Part shown: piece after piece, positions 43,595 to 52,213 of the stretch | Layout: each line of letters begins with the position of its first letter | Position numbering within the stretch: the stretch's first letter is position 1 | NCBI RefSeq assembly: GCF_035784015.1 | Contig: NZ_JALKOW010000003.1 | DNA from: Comamonas sp009360615 | Lineage (GTDB): Bacteria > Pseudomonadota > Gammaproteobacteria > Burkholderiales > Burkholderiaceae_C | Direction: 5' to 3' (one strand) | DNA: 64,000 bases | Translations under genes and position numbers: made by a program | Notes under the pieces: generated by a model | Seen by the model: the letters and a program-made list of their open reading frames with translations, nothing else | What the model was told of the DNA's origin: nothing | Database searches by the model: none

Positions 43595-44899
43595 ATGGCA
43601 GTCTGGGCTTTAGGTATCAATCACCACACGGCTCCGCTCGATATGCGGGGCCGTTTTGCGTTCGCGCTCGATCAGATCGCGCCGACGCTGCAAGGCCTGC
43701 GCGCATCCCTGTCCCATGCGGGACGGGTCCACAGCGCCGTGGAAACCGCCATCCTCTCCACCTGCAACCGCACCGAGATCTACTGCGCTGCCGACGCCCC
43801 GGCCATGGATCACACCATGCACTGGCTGGCCAACAGCGGCGGCGTGGCGCCCGAGTTGCTGCGCCAGCACTCGTATCTGCTGCAGGACGGCTCGGTCGCC
43901 CGCCACGCCTTCCGCGTGGCCTCGGGGCTGGACTCCATGGTGCTGGGCGAGGCACAGATCCTCGGCCAGATGAAGAACGCCGTGCGCGCGGCCGAGACCG
44001 CGGGCGCCCTGGGAACCACTCTCAACCAGTTGTTCCAGCGCAGCTTTGCCGTGGCCAAGGAGGTGCGCAGCTCCACCGAGATCGGTGCGCACAGTATCTC
44101 CATGGCTGCCGCTGCCGTGCGTCTGGCCGGCCAGTTGTTCGAAGACCTGAGCAAGATCCGCGTGCTGTTCGTGGGCGCGGGCGAGATGATCGAGCTGGTC
44201 TCCACCCACTTTGCCGCCCGCAACCCCAGGCAGATCACCATCGCCAATCGCACCATGGAGCGTGGCGAGAAGCTGGCGGCCCAGTTCGGCGCCGGCACCA
44301 TGCGTCTGGCCGACCTGCCCGAGCATCTGCACGAATACGACGCCATCATCAGCTGCACGGCATCCACCCTGCCCATCATCGGCCTGGGTGCCGTGGAGTC
44401 CGCTCTCAAGAAGCGCAAGCGCCGCCCCATCTTCATGGTGGACCTGGCCGTTCCGCGCGATATCGAATCCGAGGTCAAGCACCTCAACGACGTCTATCTC
44501 TATACCGTGGACGATCTCGCAACCGTCGTGCGCACCGGTCAGGCCCAGCGCCAGGCCGCCGTGCAACAGGCCGAGGTCATCATCGACACCGGCGTGCAAA
44601 GCTTCATGCAGTGGATGGACCAGCGCAACCCCGCAGGCGGCGCTGTCTCGCTGATCCAGCAGGTCAATGCCCAGGCCGACGAATGGCGCGCGCTGGAAAT
44701 TGCCCGCGCCAAGAAGCGGCTGGCCAAGGGTGAAGACATCGACACCGTGCTGGAAGCGCTCTCGCGCGGCCTCACACAGAAAATGCTGCACGGCACCATG
44801 GCCGAGCTGCACAAGGGCGACGCCGAAGAACGCGCCCAGACCGCAGACACCGTCTCCCGTCTGTTCCTGCGCGCCAGCCGCAACCCCTGCAAGCTTTAG
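43595..44899 (+). CDS. hemA: Glutamyl-tRNA reductase
   Basis: A 434-residue GluTR, which reduces Glu-tRNA to glutamate-1-semialdehyde, committing carbon to tetrapyrrole synthesis. The catalytic Cys57 is in LSTCNRTEIY, the NADPH-binding domain has FVGAGEMIEL, and a helical dimerisation domain ends the protein. I use the second ATG (MAVWALGINHH), which matches the family; the first ATG at 43589 (MVMAV) is also possible. An in-frame TAA at 43583 excludes any earlier start. There is no Shine-Dalgarno sequence. prfA follows on the same strand. Confidence 0.95.
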   Translation: MAVWALGINHHTAPLDMRGRFAFALDQIAPTLQGLRASLSHAGRVHSAVETAILSTCNRTEIYCAADAPAMDHTMHWLANSGGVAPELLRQHSYLLQDGSVARHAFRVASGLDSMVLGEAQILGQMKNAVRAAETAGALGTTLNQLFQRSFAVAKEVRSSTEIGAHSISMAAAAVRLAGQLFEDLSKIRVLFVGAGEMIELVSTHFAARNPRQITIANRTMERGEKLAAQFGAGTMRLADLPEHLHEYDAIISCTASTLPIIGLGAVESALKKRKRRPIFMVDLAVPRDIESEVKHLNDVYLYTVDDLATVVRTGQAQRQAAVQQAEVIIDTGVQSFMQWMDQRNPAGGAVSLIQQVNAQADEWRALEIARAKKRLAKGEDIDTVLEALSRGLTQKMLHGTMAELHKGDAEERAQTADTVSRLFLRASRNPCKL

Positions 44900-45024
44900 C
44901 GGCGCTCGACCGCTTTGGCGCTGCCGTCTTCGTGCAGCGCATGGCCCGACCGTGGCCTGCCCGCTTTCCCGAATTCACAAACGTGCGCCCTGCGCGCCAC
45001 CGTTCCCAAGCCCTTGGTACCCCT

Positions 45025-46104
45025 ATGCAAGACTTTTTGCGCAACCAGCTCGAACGCTATGCCCAACGCCTGCAGGAGCTGGATTTTCTGCTCTCGCGCG
45101 AAGACATCATGGGCGACATGAAGCAGTACCGCACCATCTCGCGCGAACATGCCGATGTGACAGCCATCGCCAGCCGCTACAACCGCTACCAGCAGACCGA
45201 GGCCGATATCGCGGCCGCGCGGGAAATGCTGGACGACCCCGACATGGCCGAAATGGCGCAGGAAGAGATCGGCAGCGGCGAGGCCGAGCTGATCAGGCTC
45301 GAGGACGAGCTGCAGCGCCTGCTGCTGCCCAAGGACCCCGACGATGCCCGCCCCGCCTTTGTCGAAATCCGCGCCGGAACGGGCGGCGACGAATCTGCGC
45401 TGTTTGCCGGCGACCTGACCCGCATGTATACCCGCTACGCCGCCAACGTGGGCTGGAAGGTGGAAGTGATGAGCGCCAGCGAAAACGAAATCGGCGGCTA
45501 CAAGGAGGTCGTGCTGCGCATCGAGGGCGACAATGTGTACGGCGCACTGCGCTTCGAGTCGGGCGGCCACCGCGTGCAGCGCGTGCCCGCCACCGAGACC
45601 CAGGGGCGCATCCACACCAGCGCATGCACCGTGGCCGTGATGCCGGAGCCCGACGAGGCCGAAGCCATCACGCTCAATCCCGCCGACCTGCGCATCGATA
45701 CCTTCCGCGCCAGCGGCGCCGGAGGCCAGCATATCAACAAGACCGACTCCGCCGTACGCGTGGTCCACCTTCCCACGGGCATTGTGGCCGAGTGCCAGGA
45801 CGGCCGCAGCCAGCACAGCAACAAGGCCAAGGCCCTGCAGGTGCTGCAGGCCCGCATCCAGGAAAAGGAACGCAGCGAGCGGGCTGCCAAGGAGGCGGCC
45901 ATGCGCAAGGGTCTGATCGGCTCGGGCGACCGCAGTGATCGCATCCGCACCTACAACTTCCCCCAGGGCCGCCTCACCGACCACCGCATCAACCTCACGC
46001 TGTACAAGCTGCTGGCCGTGATGGAAGGCGATCTGGGCGACGTCATCCAGGCCCTGCAACACGCGCGCGAGGCCGAGTTGCTGGCAGAGCTGGCCGCGTC
46101 CTGA
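45025..46104 (+). CDS. prfA: Peptide chain release factor 1
   Basis: A 359-residue RF1, which recognises UAA and UAG and triggers peptide release. The GGQ catalytic motif (233-235, in GAGGQHINK) and the PAT stop-codon-recognition tripeptide (188-190) are present. The ATG at 45025 gives the canonical N-terminus; an upstream in-frame start is not family-like. hemA-prfA-prmC is the classic order, but a 2-kb gene intervenes before prmC here. PrmC methylates Gln235. Confidence 0.96.
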   Translation: MQDFLRNQLERYAQRLQELDFLLSREDIMGDMKQYRTISREHADVTAIASRYNRYQQTEADIAAAREMLDDPDMAEMAQEEIGSGEAELIRLEDELQRLLLPKDPDDARPAFVEIRAGTGGDESALFAGDLTRMYTRYAANVGWKVEVMSASENEIGGYKEVVLRIEGDNVYGALRFESGGHRVQRVPATETQGRIHTSACTVAVMPEPDEAEAITLNPADLRIDTFRASGAGGQHINKTDSAVRVVHLPTGIVAECQDGRSQHSNKAKALQVLQARIQEKERSERAAKEAAMRKGLIGSGDRSDRIRTYNFPQGRLTDHRINLTLYKLLAVMEGDLGDVIQALQHAREAELLAELAAS

Positions 46105-46175
46105 CCCCTCAGGTCGCCCGCCAGCCCGAACCGGGTCCGTTCGAACGCTTCGCCAGACATGGGGACAATTTCAAG

Positions 46176-48152
46176 ATGACACAGCGCTTAATGCCGGTTC
46201 TGGTTTCGGCCCTGCTCTGCGGCCTTTTGCTCGCTTCGGCCGGCGCTCAGGCTCAGGCCTTGCGCAAGCCGTCGGCCTATGAATCGGGCGCAGGGCGCCC
46301 GGTGGATGCCAGCGGCAGCCGCGACGCCCCTGCCAGCCTGCCGGTTCTGGCCAACCGCGCCGATTTCGATCGCGTGGCCCGCATCTTCGACCCGGCCAGC
46401 GCCATGCCCCATGTGCTGTTTGTGATCAACCGGAGCCGCAAGAGCGCTTCGCTGCATTTCATCAACACGCCACGCTACGCATTTCACGAGGATTTTCTGC
46501 GTGCCAAAGGCCTGCTGCGGGGCGGCAAGCCTGAGCTCAACCGCAATTACCGCGACCCGGATCGCCGTTTCATTCTCGGCACGCTGAGCTGGCAGCCTGC
46601 GCTCAGGGACTACAGCTACGAATTCTGGGAAGGGGACCAGCTCACCCCGGAATTGCTGCAGACCACGGCCGCCGCGCTGAAGGCCGGCTTTTTCGCCCCG
46701 ACTCGCTTCAAGGCCAACTCCACACAGCAGGAGGCCGTGGCCCGGCAGGCCGGTATTGCGGCGGTCACCCAGGCCCAGCTTCTGGGGGCCCAGACTTATC
46801 TGCCGCTGAACCAGGGCCGGGCCGTGGGCCGGCTGCGCATCCTGGACCAGGCCGATGCAGTGAATGACCTCGGACCCGCGGACATCGTGCTGCTGCGCGA
46901 AGTGCCCATCAGCCTGCCGCCCGTGGCCGGCGTGGTGACGGAGCGCCCTTCCACAGTGCTGTCCCATGTCAACCTGCTGGCGCGTGGCTGGGGCATACCC
47001 AATGCCTATGTGCACAAAGCGGCCGAGCAATACGCGGCCTTCAACGGCCGCTGGGTGCATATCGACGTACAACCCGCCGGCCTTGCGCTGCGCGCCGCCA
47101 CAGCAGCCGAACAGCAGAGCGCGGAACAGCAGGCCCTGCGCCAGCCCGCCAAGGGCAGCAAGGTCCTGCTTCAACCCGACCTGCGTCGCAGCGAACTGGT
47201 CCCTCTGGCAGCGCTGCGCAGCGCAGACCGCCGCCGCTGCGGTGCCAAGGCTGCCAATCTGGGCGAGATCCAGTCTGCCGGCCTGGCGGACGTCAGCGTC
47301 CCCGACGGCTTTTGCATTCCGTTTGCCGCCTATGCCGACTTCATGCGCGCCAACGGCCTGGCCGAGCGCATTGCCCGCATGCGCCAGCAGCCCGGTTTCG
47401 CGACGGATGCAGGCATCCGAAGGCAAGCCCTGTCCGCGCTGCAGGCCGAAATCGAGCAATGGCCCGTCAGCCAGGCCCTGGCCGATGCCTGGGTCCAGCG
47501 CTGGTCGGGCCAACTGGGCAGCCAGGGCGTGTTCGTACGCAGCTCTTCCAGCTCCGAGGATCTGCCCCACTTCAGCGGAGCAGGTCTCTACACCACCTTG
47601 CCCAATGTGCGCAGCGGCACGGATCTGGCCGCCGCCGTGCGCAAGGTCTGGGCATCGGTCTACAACTTCGAAGCCTGGGAAGCCCGGCAGGCAGCAGGCA
47701 TCGACGATGCGCAGGTGATGATGTCGGTGTTTGTGCAGAAAGCCGTGGACTCCTCCGCATCGGGCGTAATGATCACCCGCGACCCCTTCGATGCCTCGCA
47801 CCGGCACATGAGCTATATCGCCGCCAAGCGCGGCATAGGCATCCGCGTGGTCGAGGGCCGGCGGGTCGCGGAGCAAATCCTCTACTCCAGCCGCAGCAAG
47901 GCCGTTCAGGTGCTCAACCGTTCCCAGGACGATGTGGCGCTGCAGCTGGATGCCAGTGGCGGTGTGCGCGAAGTGGCGGTCACTGCCGGGCGCGCCGTGC
48001 TCAGCGACGCACTGGTGCAGCGACTGGCCCGCGCCGGAGCCGGCATCAAGCAACGCTTTGGCGGAAAGGACCAGGACATCGAATGGGCCGTGCAGGGCGA
48101 TCAGCTCATCATCCTTCAGGCGCGCCCCTTCATCTCGGCACCCGGACGTTAA
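46176..48152 (+). CDS. Secreted PEP/pyruvate-binding-domain dikinase-like protein
   Basis: A 658-residue protein. A signal peptide (residues 1-28, cleavage near AQAQA|LRK) is followed by an N-terminal domain of unknown fold (about 60-210; FVINRSRKSASLHFINT). A swivelling phosphohistidine-like segment VLSHVNLLARGWGIPN has a candidate catalytic His264. The C-terminal half (about 350-652) is a PPDK_N ATP-grasp domain with CGAKAANLGE, FVRSSSSSEDLP, SGVMITRDPFD, DIEWAVQGDQ and ILQARPF. The order His-segment then ATP-grasp is that of glucan/phosphoglucan water dikinases, reversed from PEP synthase. It lies between prfA and prmC, 4 bases before prmC. Substrate, and a source of ATP if exported, are unknown. 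Confidence 0.82.
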   Translation: MTQRLMPVLVSALLCGLLLASAGAQAQALRKPSAYESGAGRPVDASGSRDAPASLPVLANRADFDRVARIFDPASAMPHVLFVINRSRKSASLHFINTPRYAFHEDFLRAKGLLRGGKPELNRNYRDPDRRFILGTLSWQPALRDYSYEFWEGDQLTPELLQTTAAALKAGFFAPTRFKANSTQQEAVARQAGIAAVTQAQLLGAQTYLPLNQGRAVGRLRILDQADAVNDLGPADIVLLREVPISLPPVAGVVTERPSTVLSHVNLLARGWGIPNAYVHKAAEQYAAFNGRWVHIDVQPAGLALRAATAAEQQSAEQQALRQPAKGSKVLLQPDLRRSELVPLAALRSADRRRCGAKAANLGEIQSAGLADVSVPDGFCIPFAAYADFMRANGLAERIARMRQQPGFATDAGIRRQALSALQAEIEQWPVSQALADAWVQRWSGQLGSQGVFVRSSSSSEDLPHFSGAGLYTTLPNVRSGTDLAAAVRKVWASVYNFEAWEARQAAGIDDAQVMMSVFVQKAVDSSASGVMITRDPFDASHRHMSYIAAKRGIGIRVVEGRRVAEQILYSSRSKAVQVLNRSQDDVALQLDASGGVREVAVTAGRAVLSDALVQRLARAGAGIKQRFGGKDQDIEWAVQGDQLIILQARPFISAPGR

Positions 48153-48156
48153 GACT

Positions 48157-49017
48157 ATGAAAGAACTCCCCATGCCCGGCCCGCTCAGCGTGGCGCAGGC
48201 GCTGGCACAGGCCGCCAGCCTGGGCCTGGCCCGTGTCGATGCACAGATGCTGCTGCTGCATCTGATGCATCAGCCAGCGCATGCCCGTGCCTGGCTCATC
48301 ACCCATGACAGCGACACACTGACTCAGGAGCAGCAACAGCGCTGGGACCAGCTGTGCGCCCTGCGCCTGCAAGGCACGCCTGTCGCCTATCTGACCGGAA
48401 GCAAAGAGTTCTACGGCCTGGAACTGAGTGTGGACAGCAGGGTGCTGGACCCGCGTCCCGATACCGAAACCCTGGTCGACTGGGCGCTGGAGCTCATGCC
48501 TGAAGGGCAGCCTGCGCGCGTGGTGGATTTGGGCACGGGCAGCGGCGCCATCGCGCTGGCCCTGCAGAGCCATCGCCCGGCAGCCCGGGTGATCGCCGTG
48601 GACGCCAGCGCCGATGCCCTGGCCGTGGCCCGCAGCAACGCCACCCGGCTCCGGCTGCCTGTGCAGTTTGCCCATGGAAGCTGGCTGGATCCTTTGAGCG
48701 GACAGGAGCCCGCCGATCTGATCGTCAGCAATCCCCCCTATATCCGCGCCGACGACCCGCACCTGGCGGCGCTGACCCACGAGCCACTGTCGGCCCTGGC
48801 CAGCGGTGCGGACGGGCTGGAGGACATACGCCGCATCATCGCGCAGGCTCCGACACGCCTGAAGGCCGGCGGCTGGCTGCTCTTCGAACATGGCTGGGAC
48901 CAGGCCGAAGACGTGGCCCGCCTGATGCGGGATGCCGGCTTCGGGCAGGTGCAGCACCGTCACGATCTGGCCGGTATTGCGCGCTGCACCGGCGGCTGCC
49001 TGCCTGAGCCGGCTTGA
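48157..49017 (+). CDS. prmC: Release factor glutamine methyltransferase
   Basis: A 286-residue SAM-dependent N5-glutamine methyltransferase acting on the GGQ of RF1 and RF2. The SAM site is VVDLGTGSGAIAL (126-130 core), the NPPY active-site motif is at 192-195, and the N-terminal recognition domain covers about 1-85. The start at 48157 is used; an ATG 15 bases later is also possible. Its usual partner prfA lies one gene upstream. Confidence 0.95.
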   Translation: MKELPMPGPLSVAQALAQAASLGLARVDAQMLLLHLMHQPAHARAWLITHDSDTLTQEQQQRWDQLCALRLQGTPVAYLTGSKEFYGLELSVDSRVLDPRPDTETLVDWALELMPEGQPARVVDLGTGSGAIALALQSHRPAARVIAVDASADALAVARSNATRLRLPVQFAHGSWLDPLSGQEPADLIVSNPPYIRADDPHLAALTHEPLSALASGADGLEDIRRIIAQAPTRLKAGGWLLFEHGWDQAEDVARLMRDAGFGQVQHRHDLAGIARCTGGCLPEPA

Positions 49018-49144
49018 TTTGCAGACCTTGGCCCCCAGATCAACACGTAACAAGATTTCCTCACAACACCGCATTCCTTGCGGTCGGTGAAATAATTGCA
49101 GACATCGCGGCTGGTACCGCCGTTTCCCCACTCCGGAGCCCACT

Positions 49145-49465
49145 ATGAGCAACACTCAACAACGCATCGACGACCTGGTCAAGAACAACGACATCCTGCT
49201 GTTCATGAAGGGCAACGCCAGCTTCCCCCAGTGCGGCTTCTCCGGCCGAGCCATCCAGATCCTCAAGGCCTGCGGCGTGGATGCCAAGTCCATCGCCACC
49301 GTGAACGTGCTCGAAGACCAGGAAATCCGCCAGGGCATCAAGGAATACAGCCAGTGGCCCACGATTCCGCAGCTCTACATCAAGGGCGAATTCATCGGTG
49401 GCTCGGACATCATGATGGAGATGTACGAATCGGGCGAGCTGCAGCAAGTACTGGCCTCCAAGTAA
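49145..49465 (+). CDS. grxD: Monothiol glutaredoxin
   Basis: A 106-residue Grx4/Grx5-type protein. The monothiol active site CGFS has Cys30. WPTIPQLYIKGEFIGGSDI carries the glutathione-binding TIP motif and GG-SD region. It assembles and delivers [2Fe-2S] clusters with glutathione. The leader contains a small hairpin (CCGCATTCCTTGCGG). A terminator follows directly. Confidence 0.95.
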   Translation: MSNTQQRIDDLVKNNDILLFMKGNASFPQCGFSGRAIQILKACGVDAKSIATVNVLEDQEIRQGIKEYSQWPTIPQLYIKGEFIGGSDIMMEMYESGELQQVLASK

Positions 49466-49482
49466 GCCCAAGCCCGTCTGCA

Positions 49483-49510
49483 AGCCACCGCCACCCCGGT
49501 GGCTTTTTTC
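49483..49510 (+). terminator. Terminator after grxD
   Basis: AGCCACCG (49483-49490), loop CCACCC, CGGTGGCT (49497-49504), then TTTTT. The start of the RNase H-like gene directly follows. Confidence 0.88.
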
Positions 49511-49957
49511 ATGCCGCCCCCGAGACCCGTTCCCTCACACCACTGCTGCATCCATATCGATGGCAGCGCACTGCCCAACCCCGGCCCCATGAGCCTGGGG
49601 GTGTTGCTGCAGCTGCCCGATGGCAGCCGCCATGCGCTGTCGCAGGATCTGCACCGCAGCGGCTGCAACAACGAAGCCGAGCTGCGGGCCCTGATGGCCG
49701 CACTGCAACTGGCGCGCGATCTCGGTGCGCGCAACCTGACCGTGCGCACCGACTCCCAGGTGCTGCTGGAGCAGCTAGGCCCGCCCACGGCCAGGCCGAC
49801 GCGGCCGATTGCCCGGCTCAGCCAGCTGTTCGAAGCCGCCCGAGCACAGATGCAGGACTTCGACGAACTGGATCTGCAGTGGGTGCCCAGACACCGCAAT
49901 ACCGAGGCCGATGCGCTGGCACGGACGGCCCATGCGCGGGCCATGCCCCGCCCCTGA
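49511..49957 (+). CDS. RNase HI-like protein
   Basis: A 148-residue RNase H-fold protein. Acidic catalytic residues are in IDGSALPNPGP (Asp), CNNEAELRAL (Glu), VRTDSQVLLEQL (Asp) and NTEADALAR (Asp). The basic handle of E. coli RNase HI is reduced or absent, which resembles RNase HI-like proteins that have weak or altered substrate binding. The ATG at 49511 is one base after the grxD terminator U-run; a GTG at 49499 would lie inside the hairpin. A separate rnhA elsewhere is likely but not in the window. Confidence 0.82.
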   Translation: MPPPRPVPSHHCCIHIDGSALPNPGPMSLGVLLQLPDGSRHALSQDLHRSGCNNEAELRALMAALQLARDLGARNLTVRTDSQVLLEQLGPPTARPTRPIARLSQLFEAARAQMQDFDELDLQWVPRHRNTEADALARTAHARAMPRP

Positions 49958-50054
49958 AGCCAGTACAGCTGCCTGCCACAGGCTTTATGTGGTCGAATAG
50001 GGACTCCCTGACAACCGGCCGCAGGCACGTCGACGTGCCGCAGCAGCCCTGCCT

Positions 50055-51437
50055 ATGAGTGTGTCCCAAAGCCTTCTGGTGATTGTTCTGCTGATCCTGC
50101 TCAGCGCCTTCTTCTCTGTGGCGGAGATTTCTCTGGCCGCCTCCCGCCGCCTGCGCCTGCGCCAGATGGCCGACGACGGCAATGAAGGTGCCGAGCAAGC
50201 CCTGCGCGTGCAGGAGCAGCCGGGCGAATATTTCACCGTGGTGCAGGTGGGACAGAACGCCGTCGCCATCCTCGGCGGTATCGTCGGCGAAGGGGCATTC
50301 AGCCCTGCCCTGACCGCATTTTTTTCGATCTGGTTCTCGCCCAGCCTCTCGGCAACCCTGGGGTTTCTGCTCTCGTTCTTCATAGTCACCTCGGCCTTCA
50401 TCCTGCTGGCCGACCTTCTGCCGCGACGCATCAGCATGAACGAGCCTGAGCGCTATGTGGTGCGCGTGCTGGCGCCCATGCGCTGGTTTGTGGTGATCTT
50501 CAAACCCATCATCTGGTTCTACAACCTGGCGACCGACACCTTGTTCCGCCTGCTGGGCCTGCCCGCGACGCGCGACGAACGCATCACCAGCGACGACATC
50601 CTGGCCATGACCGAAGCGGGCACCAAGGCCGGCGTGCTGGCAGCCCGCGAGCAGCAGGTGATTGCCAATGTGTTCGAGCTGGACTCGCGCACCGTGGCCT
50701 CGGCCATGACCCAGCGCGACAGCGTGGCGTTTTTCTACCGCGACGACAGCGACGCCATCATCCGCGCCCGCATCGCCGAGGAACCCTTCTCCACCTACCC
50801 GGTCTGCGACGGCGATATCGACCATGTGATCGGCTACGTGGACGCCAAGGACCTGTTCCAGCGTGCACTCAACAACCAGCCGCTGTCGCTCACCGACGAC
50901 AACCTGATCCGCAAGGTGCTCATCGTGCCCGACCGCCTGACCCTGGCCGAGGTGCTGGAGCAGTTCCGCATGGTGCACGAAGACTTTGCCGTCATCGTCA
51001 ACGAATACAGCCTGGTGGTGGGCGTGGTCACGCTCAACGACGTGATGAGCACGGTGATGGGCGATCTGGTCGGCCCGGCCGACGAGGAGCAGATCATCCG
51101 CCGCGACGAGCACTCCTGGCTGATCGACGGCATCACGCCCATCGAGGACGTGATGCGAGTGCTGCAACTGGGCGACATGCCGCATGACGACGAATACGAG
51201 ACGCTGGCCGGCTTTCTCATGGTCATGCTGCGCCGGGTCCCGCGTCGCACCGATACCGTCACCTGGGGCGGCTTCAAGTTCGAGGTGCTGGACGTGGACA
51301 GCTACCGCATCGACCAGGTCATGGTGACCCACCTTCCCGAGCCTGCGGCGGAATCTGCCGCACCTTCGGCGGCAGCCGCCGCCAAGGTACAGAGCAGCGC
51401 CGCCCAATACCAGAGCGGCAAGAGCAGCCACTCCTGA
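50055..51437 (+). CDS. Hemolysin-family membrane protein (CNNM, CBS pair, CorC_HlyC)
   Basis: A 460-residue protein. An N-terminal CNNM domain (about 1-200; SAFFSVAEISLAASRRLRLRQM) spans the membrane. Two CBS domains (about 220-345; SAMTQRDSVAF, GYVDAKDLF, VIVNEYSLVVGVVTL) and a C-terminal CorC_HlyC domain (about 350-430; GITPIEDVMRVL, DTVTWGGFKFEVLDVD) follow. Homologues act in magnesium/cobalt efflux or export; a specific ion is not established. The tail is Ala/Ser-rich. It converges on the transglycosylase gene with a shared terminator. Confidence 0.9.
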   Translation: MSVSQSLLVIVLLILLSAFFSVAEISLAASRRLRLRQMADDGNEGAEQALRVQEQPGEYFTVVQVGQNAVAILGGIVGEGAFSPALTAFFSIWFSPSLSATLGFLLSFFIVTSAFILLADLLPRRISMNEPERYVVRVLAPMRWFVVIFKPIIWFYNLATDTLFRLLGLPATRDERITSDDILAMTEAGTKAGVLAAREQQVIANVFELDSRTVASAMTQRDSVAFFYRDDSDAIIRARIAEEPFSTYPVCDGDIDHVIGYVDAKDLFQRALNNQPLSLTDDNLIRKVLIVPDRLTLAEVLEQFRMVHEDFAVIVNEYSLVVGVVTLNDVMSTVMGDLVGPADEEQIIRRDEHSWLIDGITPIEDVMRVLQLGDMPHDDEYETLAGFLMVMLRRVPRRTDTVTWGGFKFEVLDVDSYRIDQVMVTHLPEPAAESAAPSAAAAAKVQSSAAQYQSGKSSHS

Positions 51438-51498
51438 ATAACGAGCATATTGCGTCTGGCAGAAAGGGATTTCAGATGTTTTTCTTGCCGGGAACAAT

Positions 51499-51527
51499 AA
51501 AAAGAGAGCGCCAGGCGCTCTCTTTTT
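51499..51527. terminator. Bidirectional terminator
   Basis: A perfect 13-bp stem AAAAAGAGAGCGC/GCGCTCTCTTTTT with loop CAG. It serves the CNNM/CBS gene and the convergent transglycosylase gene. Confidence 0.92.
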
Positions 51528-51547
51528 CGCAATAGATCGCCACGGTA

Positions 51548-52201
51548 TCAGGCCGACTGCGGCTCTTCCACCAGCCAGCGCCGCTGGGCACCGAACACGG
51601 CGTTCGGATACTGTGGCTGGCCCCGGCTGCCGTTGTAGCGGCCCAGTGCCATGAACGCATCGCCCTTCTCACGGTCCATGTAGTGGCGCAGGATCACGCA
51701 GCCAAAACGCAGATTGGTCTGCATGTGGAACAGTTTTCCGATATCGCCGTCACCGATCAGCCGCATCCAGAACGGCATGATCTGCATATAGCCACGCGCA
51801 CCCACGCTGGAGATCGCGTATTTGCGATAGCCGCTCTCCACCTGGATCAGGCCCATGACCATGGACACATCGAGGCCCGCGCGCTTGGACTCGTACCAGA
51901 CGGTCTGCAGGAACTCGCGCCGCGCCTGCAGGTCGGGCTTGCGCTTGGCCAGCTTGTCGCTGCTGGCCACCAGCCAGCGCAGATAGCTCATGCGCGCCGC
52001 TGTGGAGGCGAACTCCAGCTCGGGCGGCGCGCCCGAACCTGCCACGGCCGCGCTCAGCGCCGTACGCACGGAGTCGGCCAGCGGCTCTTCGAGCTGCCCG
52101 CCGGCCCAGGCCGCCTGCGGCCACAGCCAGCCGGTCGCCGGGGCGGCAAGCGCAGCGGCAGTTCTCAGGCAGTGACGTCGGCTCAGCAGGGTTTGGGACA
52201 T
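51548..52201 (-). CDS. Lytic transglycosylase, SLT domain
   Basis: A 217-residue exported murein transglycosylase. The N-terminus has SRRHCLRTAAAL before a hydrophobic stretch, a possible Tat or Sec signal. The SLT domain (about 95-200) includes the catalytic glutamate in GLIQVESGYRKYAIS and the following GARGYMQIMPFW; RYNGSRGQ resembles the family tail. It would cleave peptidoglycan to 1,6-anhydro products. It starts 12 bases after the proS stop, so they are probably co-transcribed. Confidence 0.9.
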   Translation of the reverse strand: MSQTLLSRRHCLRTAAALAAPATGWLWPQAAWAGGQLEEPLADSVRTALSAAVAGSGAPPELEFASTAARMSYLRWLVASSDKLAKRKPDLQARREFLQTVWYESKRAGLDVSMVMGLIQVESGYRKYAISSVGARGYMQIMPFWMRLIGDGDIGKLFHMQTNLRFGCVILRHYMDREKGDAFMALGRYNGSRGQPQYPNAVFGAQRRWLVEEPQSA

Positions 52202-52213
52202 GGAAACAGCAGC

